Assembly (NCBI GenBank): GCA_022846075.1
Contig: AP025582.1
Location: forward strand, 2,294,001-2,358,000
Length of the DNA: 64,000 bases
Origin: Oscillospiraceae bacterium
Lineage (GTDB): Bacteria; Bacillota; Clostridia; Oscillospirales; Oscillospiraceae
Reading direction: 5' to 3'
Below are positions 20,301 to 26,499 of this stretch, in pieces. Position numbers and translations under genes: made by a program. Within the stretch, counting starts at the first letter, position 1, and each line of letters opens with the position of its first letter. A model generated the notes under the pieces. That model saw nothing but the letters and a program-made list of their open reading frames with translations. It was not told the DNA's origin and made no database searches.

Positions 20301-21468
20301 GGGTGGTCTCGTCCACCAGGCGCAGGTAGGTGGTGTCGGTATAGCCGCTCAGCCCGGCCATGGTCTGGGAGGCCACACCGGTGCCGCCGTCGACCAGGAG
20401 GACGTTGGAGGCGCCGCTGGTGGCCGCCAGGTAGGGCGTCTCAGCCGTCGTACCGTTGACCACCTCGAGGGCGATGTCGGAGGGAAGGGTCAGCACGTTG
20501 ACCGCGAAGTCCATCTCCACCCGCCTGCCCGTGGCGGCGTTCTCCGTGACCCGCAGAGTATAGGTGTCCGCCGGGGTGCCCAGGGGGATCTCCACATTGA
20601 TCTCCAGCTCTTGACCGCTGGCGGTCACGCTGGCGGCGGGAACCGTCAGCAACAGAATCCCCATGCTGTCAAACACCTGGTATGTAAAGTCCGACGGATC
20701 GCCGGCGGCCATCTGCGCGCCGTCGTTGTCAAACTTTTTTAAGGTGAAGTCCTCGTTGCCGCCGGCATAGATCATCGGCGTGGCGGAGGCGGTGGTCAGG
20801 GTATAACTCACATCCCGGACCTGGAGGTTGAATCTCACCATGGCGTAGACCCCGGTGCCCCCCACGGCGGTGAGGTTGAGATCCAGCGTGTGGGCCCCCT
20901 GGGACAGCCCGTCCAGCGTCGCGGCCGGGATGGCGGGGCTGGACACCGGGGCACCCCCGTCCAGGCTGTACGTCACCACGTCCAGGAGCGCCGCGGGCAC
21001 CGTGGCGCTCAGCTCGCCGCCAGTGGCGGCGTCCTGGACCGCCAGTTTGTCCGTCAGGTCGCTGATGGTGACGGCGGCGGGGGCCTCTTTGTCAAAGACC
21101 ACGGTATTGTCCTCGCCGGTCCTGACGGCGATGGTCTTGCCCCCGTCGATAAAGGTGTTCCCCGTGTCCACCAGGACCGGGGCGGAGCCGGTCACTTCCG
21201 TGACGTTGGTCCCCGTCAGATTGACATAGGCCAGACCCGGGAATTCGCTTGTCAGCTCTCCCAGGTCCACAGCGCCGGCCACGTCCTGGCCGGTGAAATC
21301 CAGGCCCACCGCGCCGGCGGACGGCCCCATCGCGGTCAGCGCCGCGTCCACAGTCGGGTTGGTAAACGTGGTCGAGCCGTAGGCGAAGGCCGACGGGACC
21401 ATCCCCATCAGCATCGCCAGCATGACCAGCAAAGCCAGACTGCGTTTGGTAAGAGTTTGCTTTACCAT
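14317..21468 (-). CDS. Giant SLH surface protein with Ig-like repeats (2383 aa)
   Basis: Exported wall-anchored protein. Residues 1-29 are a signal peptide (MVKQTLTKRSLALLVMLAML, ending SAFA). After a long beta-rich region, five Ig-like repeats span about residues 1730-2190. Each begins with an ITTQPA-type strand and contains the YQW and QYRCVVS signatures typical of bacterial Ig-fold repeats, with conserved Cys. A run of 11 glycines followed by serines separates repeats four and five. The last about 187 residues hold three SLH domains (FTDVPEDHWAYEEI, LFDPDGLLTRDEFAAFIA, GFTDNTFRPENNISRAECAVLL). GGAGGG lies 10 nt before ATG 21468. It is first of the two giant genes and presumably shares their surface-display function; the ligand is unknown. 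Confidence 0.92.
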   Translation of the reverse strand: MVKQTLTKRSLALLVMLAMLMGMVPSAFAYGSTTFTNPTVDAALTAMGPSAGAVGLDFTGQDVAGAVDLGELTSEFPGLAYVNLTGTNVTEVTGSAPVLVDTGNTFIDGGKTIAVRTGEDNTVVFDKEAPAAVTISDLTDKLAVQDAATGGELSATVPAALLDVVTYSLDGGAPVSSPAIPAATLDGLSQGAHTLDLNLTAVGGTGVYAMVRFNLQVRDVSYTLTTASATPMIYAGGNEDFTLKKFDNDGAQMAAGDPSDFTYQVFDSMGILLLTVPAASVTASGQELEINVEIPLGTPADTYTLRVTENAATGRRVEMDFAVNVLTLPSDIALEVVNGTTAETPYLAATSGASNVLLVDGGTGVASQTMAGLSGYTDTTYLRLVDETTHTPLGAEYLTLITASCSSANFRVERVRTANGEAALTVTSLVPAEHGATHTVTVNVTGAAAPLTFSVANVQAQAEEYLVYQVDGAYAGSDLEADINDGAVGTLVSRYTWDGADYDRDAAAGPALMEENTTAVFVLAAKYPSSGRVYLVAGGPLSHWYDFDNPGSTFPSAPLVDDFVASDKLHAGVRLNWKGTRALEVTADSGSGGVTGAQAVASVNDGSATRAIGLAIDVAGRTLKEYVFLPGDAAIVGTVKRTAWLASGGTELTAATVDIGTTERFKVGAVYSNDDLELVSDVSALAPAGSDGSLLSTVTGSGYILSVTATDRGGVNDAKAGSAATVTVSGGGKNAALPVTLGNSRINGMTYYYETPDGAGTGVYGSIDTTTVWKDDPANASGGVPVLEIPRGLSAKVWPVFTFTNTEIMSQDPLTGDWQDYMVPTGVTVDAGQLDSGSGSAPYAVSAKNSMADAPETNADITFGMRYTVTGTILPVNGKNHGFTTAVTGTTMTLSVPVRVVEPLVESVRVELYHGGTGDYVGGITPQGGGVHLVDQAYVGEELKLRVKVKYTDGKDLDAILGDTTGLDDYFKNGVYFMPEDTCDTYDPTVGPTTTPADIAAAVGADAYDVLRAYLLGRQPSVYGNLLMTAPIAAAGWNGSMTADQIVQKLKELTTRISIISDAAGGTELDATYLNASDGTIMPGHYSVKLQKDRGSAYELRFESKYTANGFHQTYALKDLDSSSDELVLKVDPDAARLEAVRLVGGNTLSYDAVNDQYNFDNTPTVGGGYRSFWLYPVLVDTRWYMDEGAATPIKTHFEDSEVGAKRSLNYLPDGFTGAASLSLVSADPAKLSVGALAIGPNGKLGYEVTVLSEAVTPVALSFTANLPLPLADYTTDPAKVPSPVQDSVRVVAVSEGLVEDIVAQNLTVGPIYGGDPVSYKIQYREQGNPSPKDLTSYENGTAAYLPGMSGYAPSGTNPHYLRVEGSPANPAFCTFTYGPSSTLVFTPTLPGNYTFTLYTYNKAGVVIPGDPGTGLARTITFTVDAATVNTDLYYAQVEPLPGFISGYTVTETSGSALDAGLLSGGVMKMTGNAPGTATVELRNGGDLMQVVQATLHDRTPAVTLTPAGSAAAPYMISEGGSVNMQWRLDYPAVGTVPAAVEYQPAALTYVTGTAGSFLTASGSNGLYTAAAPAGAPAGVLTGVYQAVDPVSGAAVTFFARLDTAAVTVHTYEVREGVTPVTSLSMTAGDPAAALTLWQDGAVQQSAYTAVSSSAAVTLLQTGMDTEVYPVSNGTAVITFTATDGGTAAVTVSVSGGSVTAPVSITTQPASQTVAEGASALFTVAAGGGDGTYTYQWERSNDSGATWNVIAGANGASYTTPAATAADNGSQYRCVVSSSGATATSNGATLTVTAVPTVLTITTQPVGVTALAGDPVAFTVAAAGGTAPYAYQWEFQPAGGGAWTAVPGATAASYSFTASPADAGQYRCVVTDSAAPAAAVTSGGASLLINTPATTLSITTQPADQTASVGGSAAFTVAASTTAPPPAAVSYQWYRWNTGTNSWDIIPGATSGSYTVSAVAAADDGAQFYCAVTDGTDTLNSCVASLHVSALSISAQPANQTVTAGGSATFTVAAAGGSGVYTYQWESKTASGAWTAISGATGASCVVSGTTTAMSGNQYRCVVSDGGGTVTSNAALLTVNASGGTGGGGGGGGGGGSSSTALAISKQPASLSVESGASASFAVTASGGSGTLTYQWQSKTGSGAWADVSGATAASYIISAVTEEMDGVQYRCVVKDSKTSVTSSAATLTVKAAAVTPGAGFTDVPEDHWAYEEIMDLVNKGVISGKGGGLFDPDGLLTRDEFAAFIAKGMGWEQGVTAAERSAAADHFADWSSVPDWARNSWAAVYGRGVMLGTLNAGSYAADGARGVSRQEVCVTLARLLSNAGRVELTFDDAGEIAAWALPGVENCFAEGLVTGFTDNTFRPENNISRAECAVLLSRFLAK

Positions 21469-21601
21469 GTTTTAAGTTCCCTCCATATCATTTTTCATAT
21501 TCCCGCGCACCTGTACCTTTAGCTGGAGTCAAGTGCCCGCCGTTCAGCCAGATCAAAAACCATCTTCTCTCACCGCTTTTCTCTGTTGAAATAAGGCCCG
21601 T

Positions 21602-21997
21602 TTACACAAACGAGGGCCGGCAGTACCAATAGTCGAGACATTCCGCCGCGGCCTCCAGGCTCTCCCGGCGCAGCGGAAGGGTCAGGTAGTAGGCAAAGGC
21701 GTCGGAGTTGAGCGCCTTGATCCCCAGGAGATTGTCCCGTGCCCCCACCAAAAGGCCCCGCCGCCAGGTGGGGCCGAGGCTCCGGGCCAGGTCCAGAATC
21801 TTCTCCCCGCCCCAGGCGGTGGGGAGGGCAAAGACCGCGTCCCCGTCCCGTCTTAACAGGGCAAGGGCCTGCTCCCGGCCTTCGCACCGAAGCAGGGAGC
21901 GGGCCAGGCCGCAGTCCAAAGCAGTCCGGGCAAACCCCTCGGGCAGCTCGCCCAATAAAGCCAGGTCCCAGCCCCGCCGTCTCCTCCTGCCTTCCAT
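21602..21997 (-). CDS. Small receiver-like protein, 131 aa
   Basis: Begins at ATG 21997 behind a GGGGGGAG site. The strongly basic N-terminus (GRRRRRGW) is followed by short alternating hydrophobic strands. The C-terminal run DAFAYYLTLPLRRESLEAAAECL resembles the fifth strand and last helix of a receiver domain, where a Lys-Pro pair is usual; here the Lys is a Thr and no aspartate pocket is obvious. Probably a degenerate receiver-like adaptor similar in kind to the protein at 3018-3386. It lies immediately upstream of the 2383-aa SLH gene and just after the small membrane protein. Assignment is tentative; other overlapping frames have no better support. Confidence 0.5.
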   Translation of the reverse strand: MEGRRRRRGWDLALLGELPEGFARTALDCGLARSLLRCEGREQALALLRRDGDAVFALPTAWGGEKILDLARSLGPTWRRGLLVGARDNLLGIKALNSDAFAYYLTLPLRRESLEAAAECLDYWYCRPSFV

Positions 21998-22033
21998 TTG
22001 ACCGCTCCCCCCTTCTGTTCCCCGCTTCGGGGA

Positions 22034-22207
22034 TCACTTCGGATCATCGTCCCCCAGGCCGATCACGGGATCGTCCCGGTCCCCGCTCTGGATCTTCCCA
22101 AGGCCGTCGATATCCTTCAGCTTCCGGCGGAGGACCCATTTCACCAGGGCCCCCGCGACGGCCAAAACCGCCAGAACGAGGATGGCCGCTATTGCGGCAG
22201 GCGGCAT
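22034..22207 (-). CDS. Small single-pass membrane protein, 57 aa
   Basis: The start at 22207 is supported by AAGGAG 9 nt upstream. Residues 1-24 form one strongly hydrophobic helix (PPAAIAAILVLAVLAVAGAL), followed by a basic stop-transfer stretch (KWVLRRKLK) and an acidic tail ending GLGDDDPK. It overlaps the 3' end of the 522-aa anchor-protein gene by 19 nt, which indicates translational coupling. Possibly a membrane partner of that protein; no family recognised. Confidence 0.65.
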   Translation of the reverse strand: MPPAAIAAILVLAVLAVAGALVKWVLRRKLKDIDGLGKIQSGDRDDPVIGLGDDDPK

Positions 22208-23757
22208 GACGAACCACTCCTTTTTTTCTTGGCATACCAATTCAGCACCCGCAGGTCGGAAACGATCCCCGCCAGCAGGGCCCCGCCCAGCAGGAGATCC
22301 GCGGTGACGATCGCGGCGGTCAGCATGGAACCCTCCCTGTCATAGCCTCCCGCTCCCCCTGTGGGAGGGGGCCGGTCACCCCCCTGCCCGCCAAAGCCCA
22401 CGACCGGCGCGGGCGACTCCTCCGGCTCCGGCGTGGAGACTGGTTCCAGCGTGGTTGGCACGGAGACGGACCCGGTATCCGGCGGCATAACCAGCGCCGG
22501 GCTGGGCTTAGGCACGGTTGGGGCCGCCTGGGACGGCGGGGATACCGGCGGCCGGGACGGCGGGGATACCGGCGGCCGGGACGGCGGCAAGGACTGCTCC
22601 GGTTCCACCGGCGCCGTGGACTCCGGCGCAGGCGTTGGTTCCGGCGTTCCCACAGGCTCCGGTTCCGGCGTTTGGGACGGTTCCGGGGTAATCGTGGGCG
22701 GCGGTGTCTCCGGCGCGGGGGTGGCCGCCGGTACCGGGACCGGTCTGGGCACCGCTTCAAAATAGACCGTCACCGTGACGTCCCGCCCCAGGTACCCGGA
22801 AACGGCCCCCTCCACTCTGATTTGCCGGTAGCCCTCTATCCTCAGCCCGGTCTGGGCGGAAACATCATACTTTTTCCCCTCCCGTATCCGGTCGCTGCGG
22901 TAGTCGGGGGCCAGCTTCGTCCCGCTGCTTTCCTCCACGTACCGCACCACCACGCGATAATAGGAATCGGATGGTTCCGGGTCGGCAGCGGGACCGGGCG
23001 GCGGCTCAGGCTTCGGGTCCGCCGTCACCGTGAGGAGGGCGGGACCCTCCACCGGTTGGCCCCGGATCTGAAACCGCAGGGAGATGGGATACGCGCCGGG
23101 CTCCGCCCGGAGCCCCTCGGCCTCCGCCCGTTCCAGTGAAGCCTCGCCGGACAGGTCGTCGCCGCTTTGCAGAGCGGAGACCCGGAAGGTCACGGCCTGT
23201 TTCAGCTCCGCCTCCACCCTCCCCTCGTCCAGCCAGGCGGCCACCTGGCCGGCCCGGGCGGCGCAGTCGTTATAGGAAAGGCAGATATCCTCTATGTCCA
23301 TATGGTGGTCATAGCCGGGCGGCCCCTCGTGGGGCAGGTCCTCCACCACATACACTAGAAAGGTGATGGAGGAGGGCTCCCCCCTCTCCCGGCGGGGCGG
23401 AAGGGTGATCGTCACCGGATAACCCCCGTCGGAGGGACCGTCACCCAGCCCGGAGAGGTCCACTTTGTACTCGTCCGCCAGGGGCCAATCCTCCCATGGG
23501 GTCTCGTCCCCCACTCTCAGTCGCAGCCAGGGGGACGCCGCCTCCAGGACGGCCCCCTCCAGCCCTTCCCCCGCGGCCCAGCTTTCATACTCGGACAGCG
23601 GCATTGACACGTCGTGGGCCATCATGCAGTAGTCCCGGGTGTCACAGTGGTTGTCGTTGGGCAGCTGGTCGGCCCCATGGGCCGCCCCGGACAATCCGGG
23701 GAGCAGGACCGCCGCCGTCAGGCACAGGGCGGCCAATTTGCGCGGGCTTCCTTTCAT
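22189..23757 (-). CDS. Secreted MucBP-like, Pro-rich membrane-anchored protein
   Basis: 522 aa. Residues 1-28 are a signal peptide (ending AAHGA). Residues 30-260 are extracellular with several Cys (HCDTRDYC) and beta-rich modules. Residues about 268-340 match a MucBP-type module (VVVRYVEESSGTKLAPD ... YDVSAQTGLRIEGYRQI ... VTVTVYFE). Residues 340-470 are a Pro/Glu/Thr linker that includes the octapeptide PPSRPPVS twice, encoded by a tandem 24-bp repeat near 22541-22588. A single hydrophobic segment at about 479-500 (TAAIVTADLLLGGALLAGIV) and a basic tail anchor it in the membrane. No LPXTG motif. It directly follows the LytTR regulator and is coupled to the small membrane protein. The architecture suggests a stalked surface receptor or mucin-facing adhesin. 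Confidence 0.8.
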   Translation of the reverse strand: MKGSPRKLAALCLTAAVLLPGLSGAAHGADQLPNDNHCDTRDYCMMAHDVSMPLSEYESWAAGEGLEGAVLEAASPWLRLRVGDETPWEDWPLADEYKVDLSGLGDGPSDGGYPVTITLPPRRERGEPSSITFLVYVVEDLPHEGPPGYDHHMDIEDICLSYNDCAARAGQVAAWLDEGRVEAELKQAVTFRVSALQSGDDLSGEASLERAEAEGLRAEPGAYPISLRFQIRGQPVEGPALLTVTADPKPEPPPGPAADPEPSDSYYRVVVRYVEESSGTKLAPDYRSDRIREGKKYDVSAQTGLRIEGYRQIRVEGAVSGYLGRDVTVTVYFEAVPRPVPVPAATPAPETPPPTITPEPSQTPEPEPVGTPEPTPAPESTAPVEPEQSLPPSRPPVSPPSRPPVSPPSQAAPTVPKPSPALVMPPDTGSVSVPTTLEPVSTPEPEESPAPVVGFGGQGGDRPPPTGGAGGYDREGSMLTAAIVTADLLLGGALLAGIVSDLRVLNWYAKKKRSGSSCRLPQ

Positions 23758-23784
23758 CTGCGTCCCACCCTTCCATCACTCATG

Positions 23785-24468
23785 TCACCCTCTCCGCCTG
23801 CCGGCGTATCTCTGGCTCATGGGCAGCAGTGTTCCATCCGTCAGCAGGATCTCCTTTTCCCGGGTCTCCCGGATGTGGCGCTCCGAGATCAGGTAGGCCC
23901 TGTGGGGCCGCCAAAAGCCCCGGCCGTACAGCAATTCCTCGATTTTCGACAGGGTGGAATAGAACTCAAAGGTCTGTGCGCCGTAATGCACCGTGATAAT
24001 CCGGTTGGTCACCTCGAAGTAGAGGATGTCGTCTATGGGGACCCGTCTATGTACCCCGGCGCAGGAGAGCAGGAGGGTCTCCTCCGTCCGCCGCTTCATC
24101 CGGGCCACGGCCTTCAGAAACACTGATTCAAATTTTTCATCCGCCGCCCCGCCTTTGACCAGGTAATGGAGGGCATCCACATCGAAGGCCTGAAACACCG
24201 GCTCCCGCTCCTCGGTGAAAAATACGATGTCCCCCATCAGCCCCGCCAGCCGCAGCCGGCGGGCCACCTCCATCCCATCCATGTCTTTCAGGGCCGTGTC
24301 CAAATACAGCAGGTCAAAGGGCTCCTTGGAGTAGGAATCCACCAGCGGGCGGCCGCTGCTCCATTCCTCCACGCGGACCAATATACCGTGCCGCTTTGCC
24401 AGCGCGTCGACCCGCCCCGCGCAGAGTTCCAGGTTTTCACGGCTGGAACTGCAGATTAAAACCTTCAT
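23785..24468 (-). CDS. LytTR-family response regulator
   Basis: 227 aa two-component transcription regulator. Residues 1-125 are a receiver domain with the phospho-acceptor in LLYLDTALKDMDG and the switch Lys in HYLVKGG. Residues 135-227 are a LytTR DNA-binding domain (ILYFEVTNRIITVHYGAQTFEFYSTLSKIEELL ... FWRPHRAYLISERHI). ATG 24468 is chosen because it starts the first receiver strand (MKVLICSS); the frame extends 54 nt upstream. Its ribosome site is weak. It is the promoter-proximal gene of the surface locus and sits 60 bp from the left inverted repeat of the predicted invertible segment, so its expression should depend on the switch. No histidine kinase gene is adjacent. Confidence 0.88.
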   Translation of the reverse strand: MKVLICSSSRENLELCAGRVDALAKRHGILVRVEEWSSGRPLVDSYSKEPFDLLYLDTALKDMDGMEVARRLRLAGLMGDIVFFTEEREPVFQAFDVDALHYLVKGGAADEKFESVFLKAVARMKRRTEETLLLSCAGVHRRVPIDDILYFEVTNRIITVHYGAQTFEFYSTLSKIEELLYGRGFWRPHRAYLISERHIRETREKEILLTDGTLLPMSQRYAGRRRG

Positions 24469-24528
24469 CTCGCTCACACATCCCATATCCAGCGAAAATA
24501 CACCAAAGAAATGTAAAAGCATGTGGTC

Positions 24529-24556
24529 ACCACATAATGTTAATTATGTGGTAATC
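24529..24556 (+). repeat. Left inverted repeat / recombination site
   Basis: 28 bp, an exact reverse complement of 24987-25014. It contains two 10-bp inverted arms (ACCACATAAT and ATTATGTGGT) around an asymmetric centre GTTA. That is the layout of a tyrosine-recombinase core site, and the centre orientation is opposite in the other copy. This copy has extra outer arms (GCATGTG / CACATGC, 24519-24562). Confidence 0.8.
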
Positions 24557-24640
24557 ACATGCTTTCGTGTGATTTGGCAAAATGTGCAATATGCATAATT
24601 TTGTCAATAAATCACCTTAAAATGTGTTCAAATGAATAAA

Positions 24641-24680
24641 AATAGACCAAACGGACGTTTTATTGGCCGTTTGGTCTATT
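24641..24680 (-). terminator. Leftward terminator inside invertible segment
   Basis: Perfect 14-bp stem (AATAGACCAAACGG with its complement, arms 24641-24654 and 24667-24680). On the minus strand it is followed by TTTTATT, the U-tract for leftward transcripts. It currently insulates the LytTR gene from recombinase transcription. Confidence 0.75.
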
Positions 24681-24923
24681 TGTGCTGCGCAGAAGGCCGC
24701 ATAGCTTATCAAAAATATACACATAAATGCGAGCGATCTATCCAGGGGGTAAAAAATCAGGCCGGGCACCTGTGGATCAAGCCGGCTTACATGGTCATTT
24801 TGATGATTCACAACATGAAAACAGTCTTTTACAACATGAGGGCTTCCTTTTTTCTAAAAACCATTGTATAATGGCCACAAGTAAACGACCCCTTCGCCGC
24901 TGGAAGCTGTTCTGAATCTTTTC

Positions 24924-24953
24924 TTGCCATATACAAAAGAAATATGCTATACT
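24924..24953 (+). promoter_or_regulatory. Promoter inside invertible segment, facing right
   Basis: TTGCCA at 24924-24929, 18-bp spacer, TATACT at 24948-24953. It reads out through the right repeat and antisense into the recombinase gene in this orientation. After inversion it would drive the LytTR gene with a leader of about 115 nt. Confidence 0.65.
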
Positions 24954-24986
24954 ATGTATCAAAGAAAAATGAATTGTATTTGTATT

Positions 24987-25014
24987 GATTACCACATAAT
25001 TAACATTATGTGGT
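24987..25014 (-). repeat. Right inverted repeat / recombination site
   Basis: Exact inverted copy of 24529-24556, with the same 10-bp arms and the centre reading TAAC. It ends 5 bp before the recombinase stop codon at 25020. Confidence 0.8.
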
Positions 25015-25019
25015 TATTT

Positions 25020-25886
25020 TTATGTCTGGGACAGGACAAGGCCCATTCGATCCATCTGTTGAAAATGTGTCTCACCGCTCTCCGCGGTATAGATGCGGGT
25101 AGTGGTTATATTGGTGTGGCCCAGGAGATCGGCCAGGCGGGACAGGTCCTTTTCCAGGCGGTAGTAGGTCCTGGCAAATAGGTGGCGGAGATTGTGGGGG
25201 AATACCTTGCGGGGATCCACCTGGGCGGTTGCGCACAGCGCTTTCATGTCCTTCCAGATATTTGAGCGGTCTAACGGCTGTCCGGTTTTGGTGCAGAAGA
25301 TTGGGCCGGAGTCGATCCGGCGGTCCCGGCAGTAGCGGCGCAGGATCCGGCGCAGCTCCGTAGGCAGAAACACGACGCGCTGCTTTCCCTTGCAGTTGAC
25401 GGTCGCCCGCCCCAGTTCCAGGGCCTCCGCGGTGATGAAGCACAGTTCGGAGACACGGATGCCGGTGGCGCAGATCGTCTGCAAAAGCAGGGCGAGGCGC
25501 CGGTTCTTGTGGTCCTCCGCCGCCGCGACCAGGCGGCGGTATTCTTCCTGGGTCAGCTCCTTTTCCGTCTTGCAGAAGATCTCCCGCTGGATTCGGAAGG
25601 GCTTCACCTTGCACTGCGGCGCGCCGATCCAGTCCAGAAAGCCGTTGACGGCGGCAAGCATCGAATTCGCGCTCGACAGCGCATGGCTTTCCGAGAGCTG
25701 CCTCTTCCAGGCGAGCACCGTCTCTTTGGTCAAAGACGCTCTGCCCAAAAAGGTGTAAAAGGCCCGCAGGTCCCGCATATATTTGCGGATCGTGTTCTCG
25801 CTGCGGTCCTCACAGCGCAGGTAGGTCTCGTACTCCGTGAATATTTTTGTGTTGTCTTTCTTCAGAAAATATCTTTGCTTCATCAT
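25020..25886 (-). CDS. Tyrosine recombinase, likely invertase of the adjacent switch
   Basis: 288 aa from ATG 25886, which has GGAGG 9 nt upstream; the frame itself opens at 25931. Residues about 10-80 form the SAM-like core-binding domain (RSENTIRKYMRDLRAFYTFL). The catalytic domain has the full set: Arg in TGIRVSEL, Lys in NCKGKQR, His-x-x-Arg in HNLRH, His in LLGHTN, and nucleophile Tyr in RIYTAES. Length and motifs fit the XerC/D-like site-specific recombinases. It is a single gene with no excisionase or phage genes around it, and its 3' end touches one of two 28-bp inverted core-like sites. Catalysis of inversion of 24529-25014 is therefore the simplest role, as in known clostridial phase-variation switches. 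Confidence 0.88.
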   Translation of the reverse strand: MMKQRYFLKKDNTKIFTEYETYLRCEDRSENTIRKYMRDLRAFYTFLGRASLTKETVLAWKRQLSESHALSSANSMLAAVNGFLDWIGAPQCKVKPFRIQREIFCKTEKELTQEEYRRLVAAAEDHKNRRLALLLQTICATGIRVSELCFITAEALELGRATVNCKGKQRVVFLPTELRRILRRYCRDRRIDSGPIFCTKTGQPLDRSNIWKDMKALCATAQVDPRKVFPHNLRHLFARTYYRLEKDLSRLADLLGHTNITTTRIYTAESGETHFQQMDRMGLVLSQT

Positions 25887-26144
25887 ATCCTTTAACCTCC
25901 ATATTCTGCCGGACACCGTTATTGTGCCCAAGACAGGCCCGCAAATATCATTAAATCGACTGGGTAAGCGGTGGGCGTTCCTGTTTCGGCCCCTCCCATG
26001 GGCGCTCCTCCACCTGGAGCGGAAGGCCGGTCTGCGCCCTTACGAACGGCGCCGTGGCACCCATCCCATCGAAATTTCACGCGAGATGACATAATTCAAC
26101 TTTTTCCATTCCATTTTCTTTCAAAAAATAGAAAAAGTGACCAA
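25887..26144. other. Non-coding leader of recombinase
   Basis: No convincing gene. It must hold the recombinase promoter on the minus strand, but no clear -35/-10 pair was found. An imperfect hairpin surrounds GCTCCTCCACCTGGAGC near 26004-26020. Confidence 0.4.
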
Positions 26145-26460
26145 ATAAAAGAACAGCCCTCCCGCCAAAGCGGAAGGGCTGTTTCGTCCTTGCCAAGAAA
26201 ACCACCGGCTCTACCATAGAGACGTCCCGTAAAAACAAGCACCGGGCACAGCAAACATGGACACGATCTTGCAGTTACGAAAGATTATCAGACAGAGAGT
26301 TTCCCGTCCGTTTACAAGCTGTTGGGCTGATAAAAAGATCCAGCATCCCCTGAGGAACCTGCCGAAACGGCCCCATAAAGGCCCGCTCAAATCACCGTGT
26401 GACCGGCGGTCATAACTTGCGGCTGGATGCCGGTCCCGCAATAGCGGCACACGCATTTTC
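26145..26460 (-). ncRNA. Candidate structured non-coding RNA, about 310 nt
   Basis: A minus-strand transcript unit bounded by a consensus promoter (26467-26495) and an intrinsic terminator (26151-26186). The only open frame on this strand (26211-26495) would start upstream of the predicted transcription start and has no ribosome site. The sequence is rich in short complementary stretches, such as CGTGTG with CACACG and ACCGGC with GCCGGT in the 5' part, indicating folding. The class is not recognised with certainty. A small housekeeping RNA (6S-like, raiA-like or similar) is possible; no RNase P, SRP or tmRNA signature was seen. Confidence 0.55.
26151..26186. terminator. Terminator of candidate ncRNA
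   Basis: AACAGCCCTCCCGC pairs with GCGGAAGGGCTGTT across a CAAA loop, with one mismatch. On the minus strand it is followed by TTCTTTTATTT, a good U-tract. Confidence 0.75.
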
Positions 26461-26466
26461 TGTTGT

Positions 26467-26495
26467 AGTATAAAATACTTCCAAGAAAAAGTCAA
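26467..26495 (-). promoter_or_regulatory. Consensus promoter of candidate ncRNA
   Basis: On the minus strand TTGACT (26490-26495), exactly 17 bp, then TATACT (26467-26472). Predicted start near 26460. Confidence 0.75.
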
Positions 26496-26499
26496 TTAA

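Larger units (their letters stand above)
24529..25014. other. Predicted invertible DNA switch (486 bp)
   Basis: Non-coding segment bounded by perfect 28-bp inverted repeats, next to a complete tyrosine recombinase gene and upstream of the LytTR/surface operon. It contains a near-consensus promoter pointing right (24924-24953) and a terminator pointing left (24641-24680). In the given orientation the terminator would stop leftward read-through from the recombinase, and the promoter faces away from the regulator. Inversion would place the promoter about at 24590-24619, reading left into the regulator at 24468, with the terminator behind it. The only leftward promoter-like match now present, TTGACA at 24602-24607, lacks a recognisable -10. 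The predicted state is OFF. Confidence 0.75.

Noticed and set aside
16978-20742. 1254-aa + strand frame
   Set aside because: Antisense of the 2383-aa SLH gene with no recognisable domain.
25020-25886. Phage or integrative-element integrase
   Set aside because: No attachment direct repeats, excisionase, phage or conjugation genes nearby; the adjacent inverted core sites make an inversion role simpler.
26211-26495. 94-aa minus-strand frame
   Set aside because: Its start codon lies upstream of the predicted transcription start (about 26460), and there is no ribosome site; the interval is better explained as a non-coding RNA.
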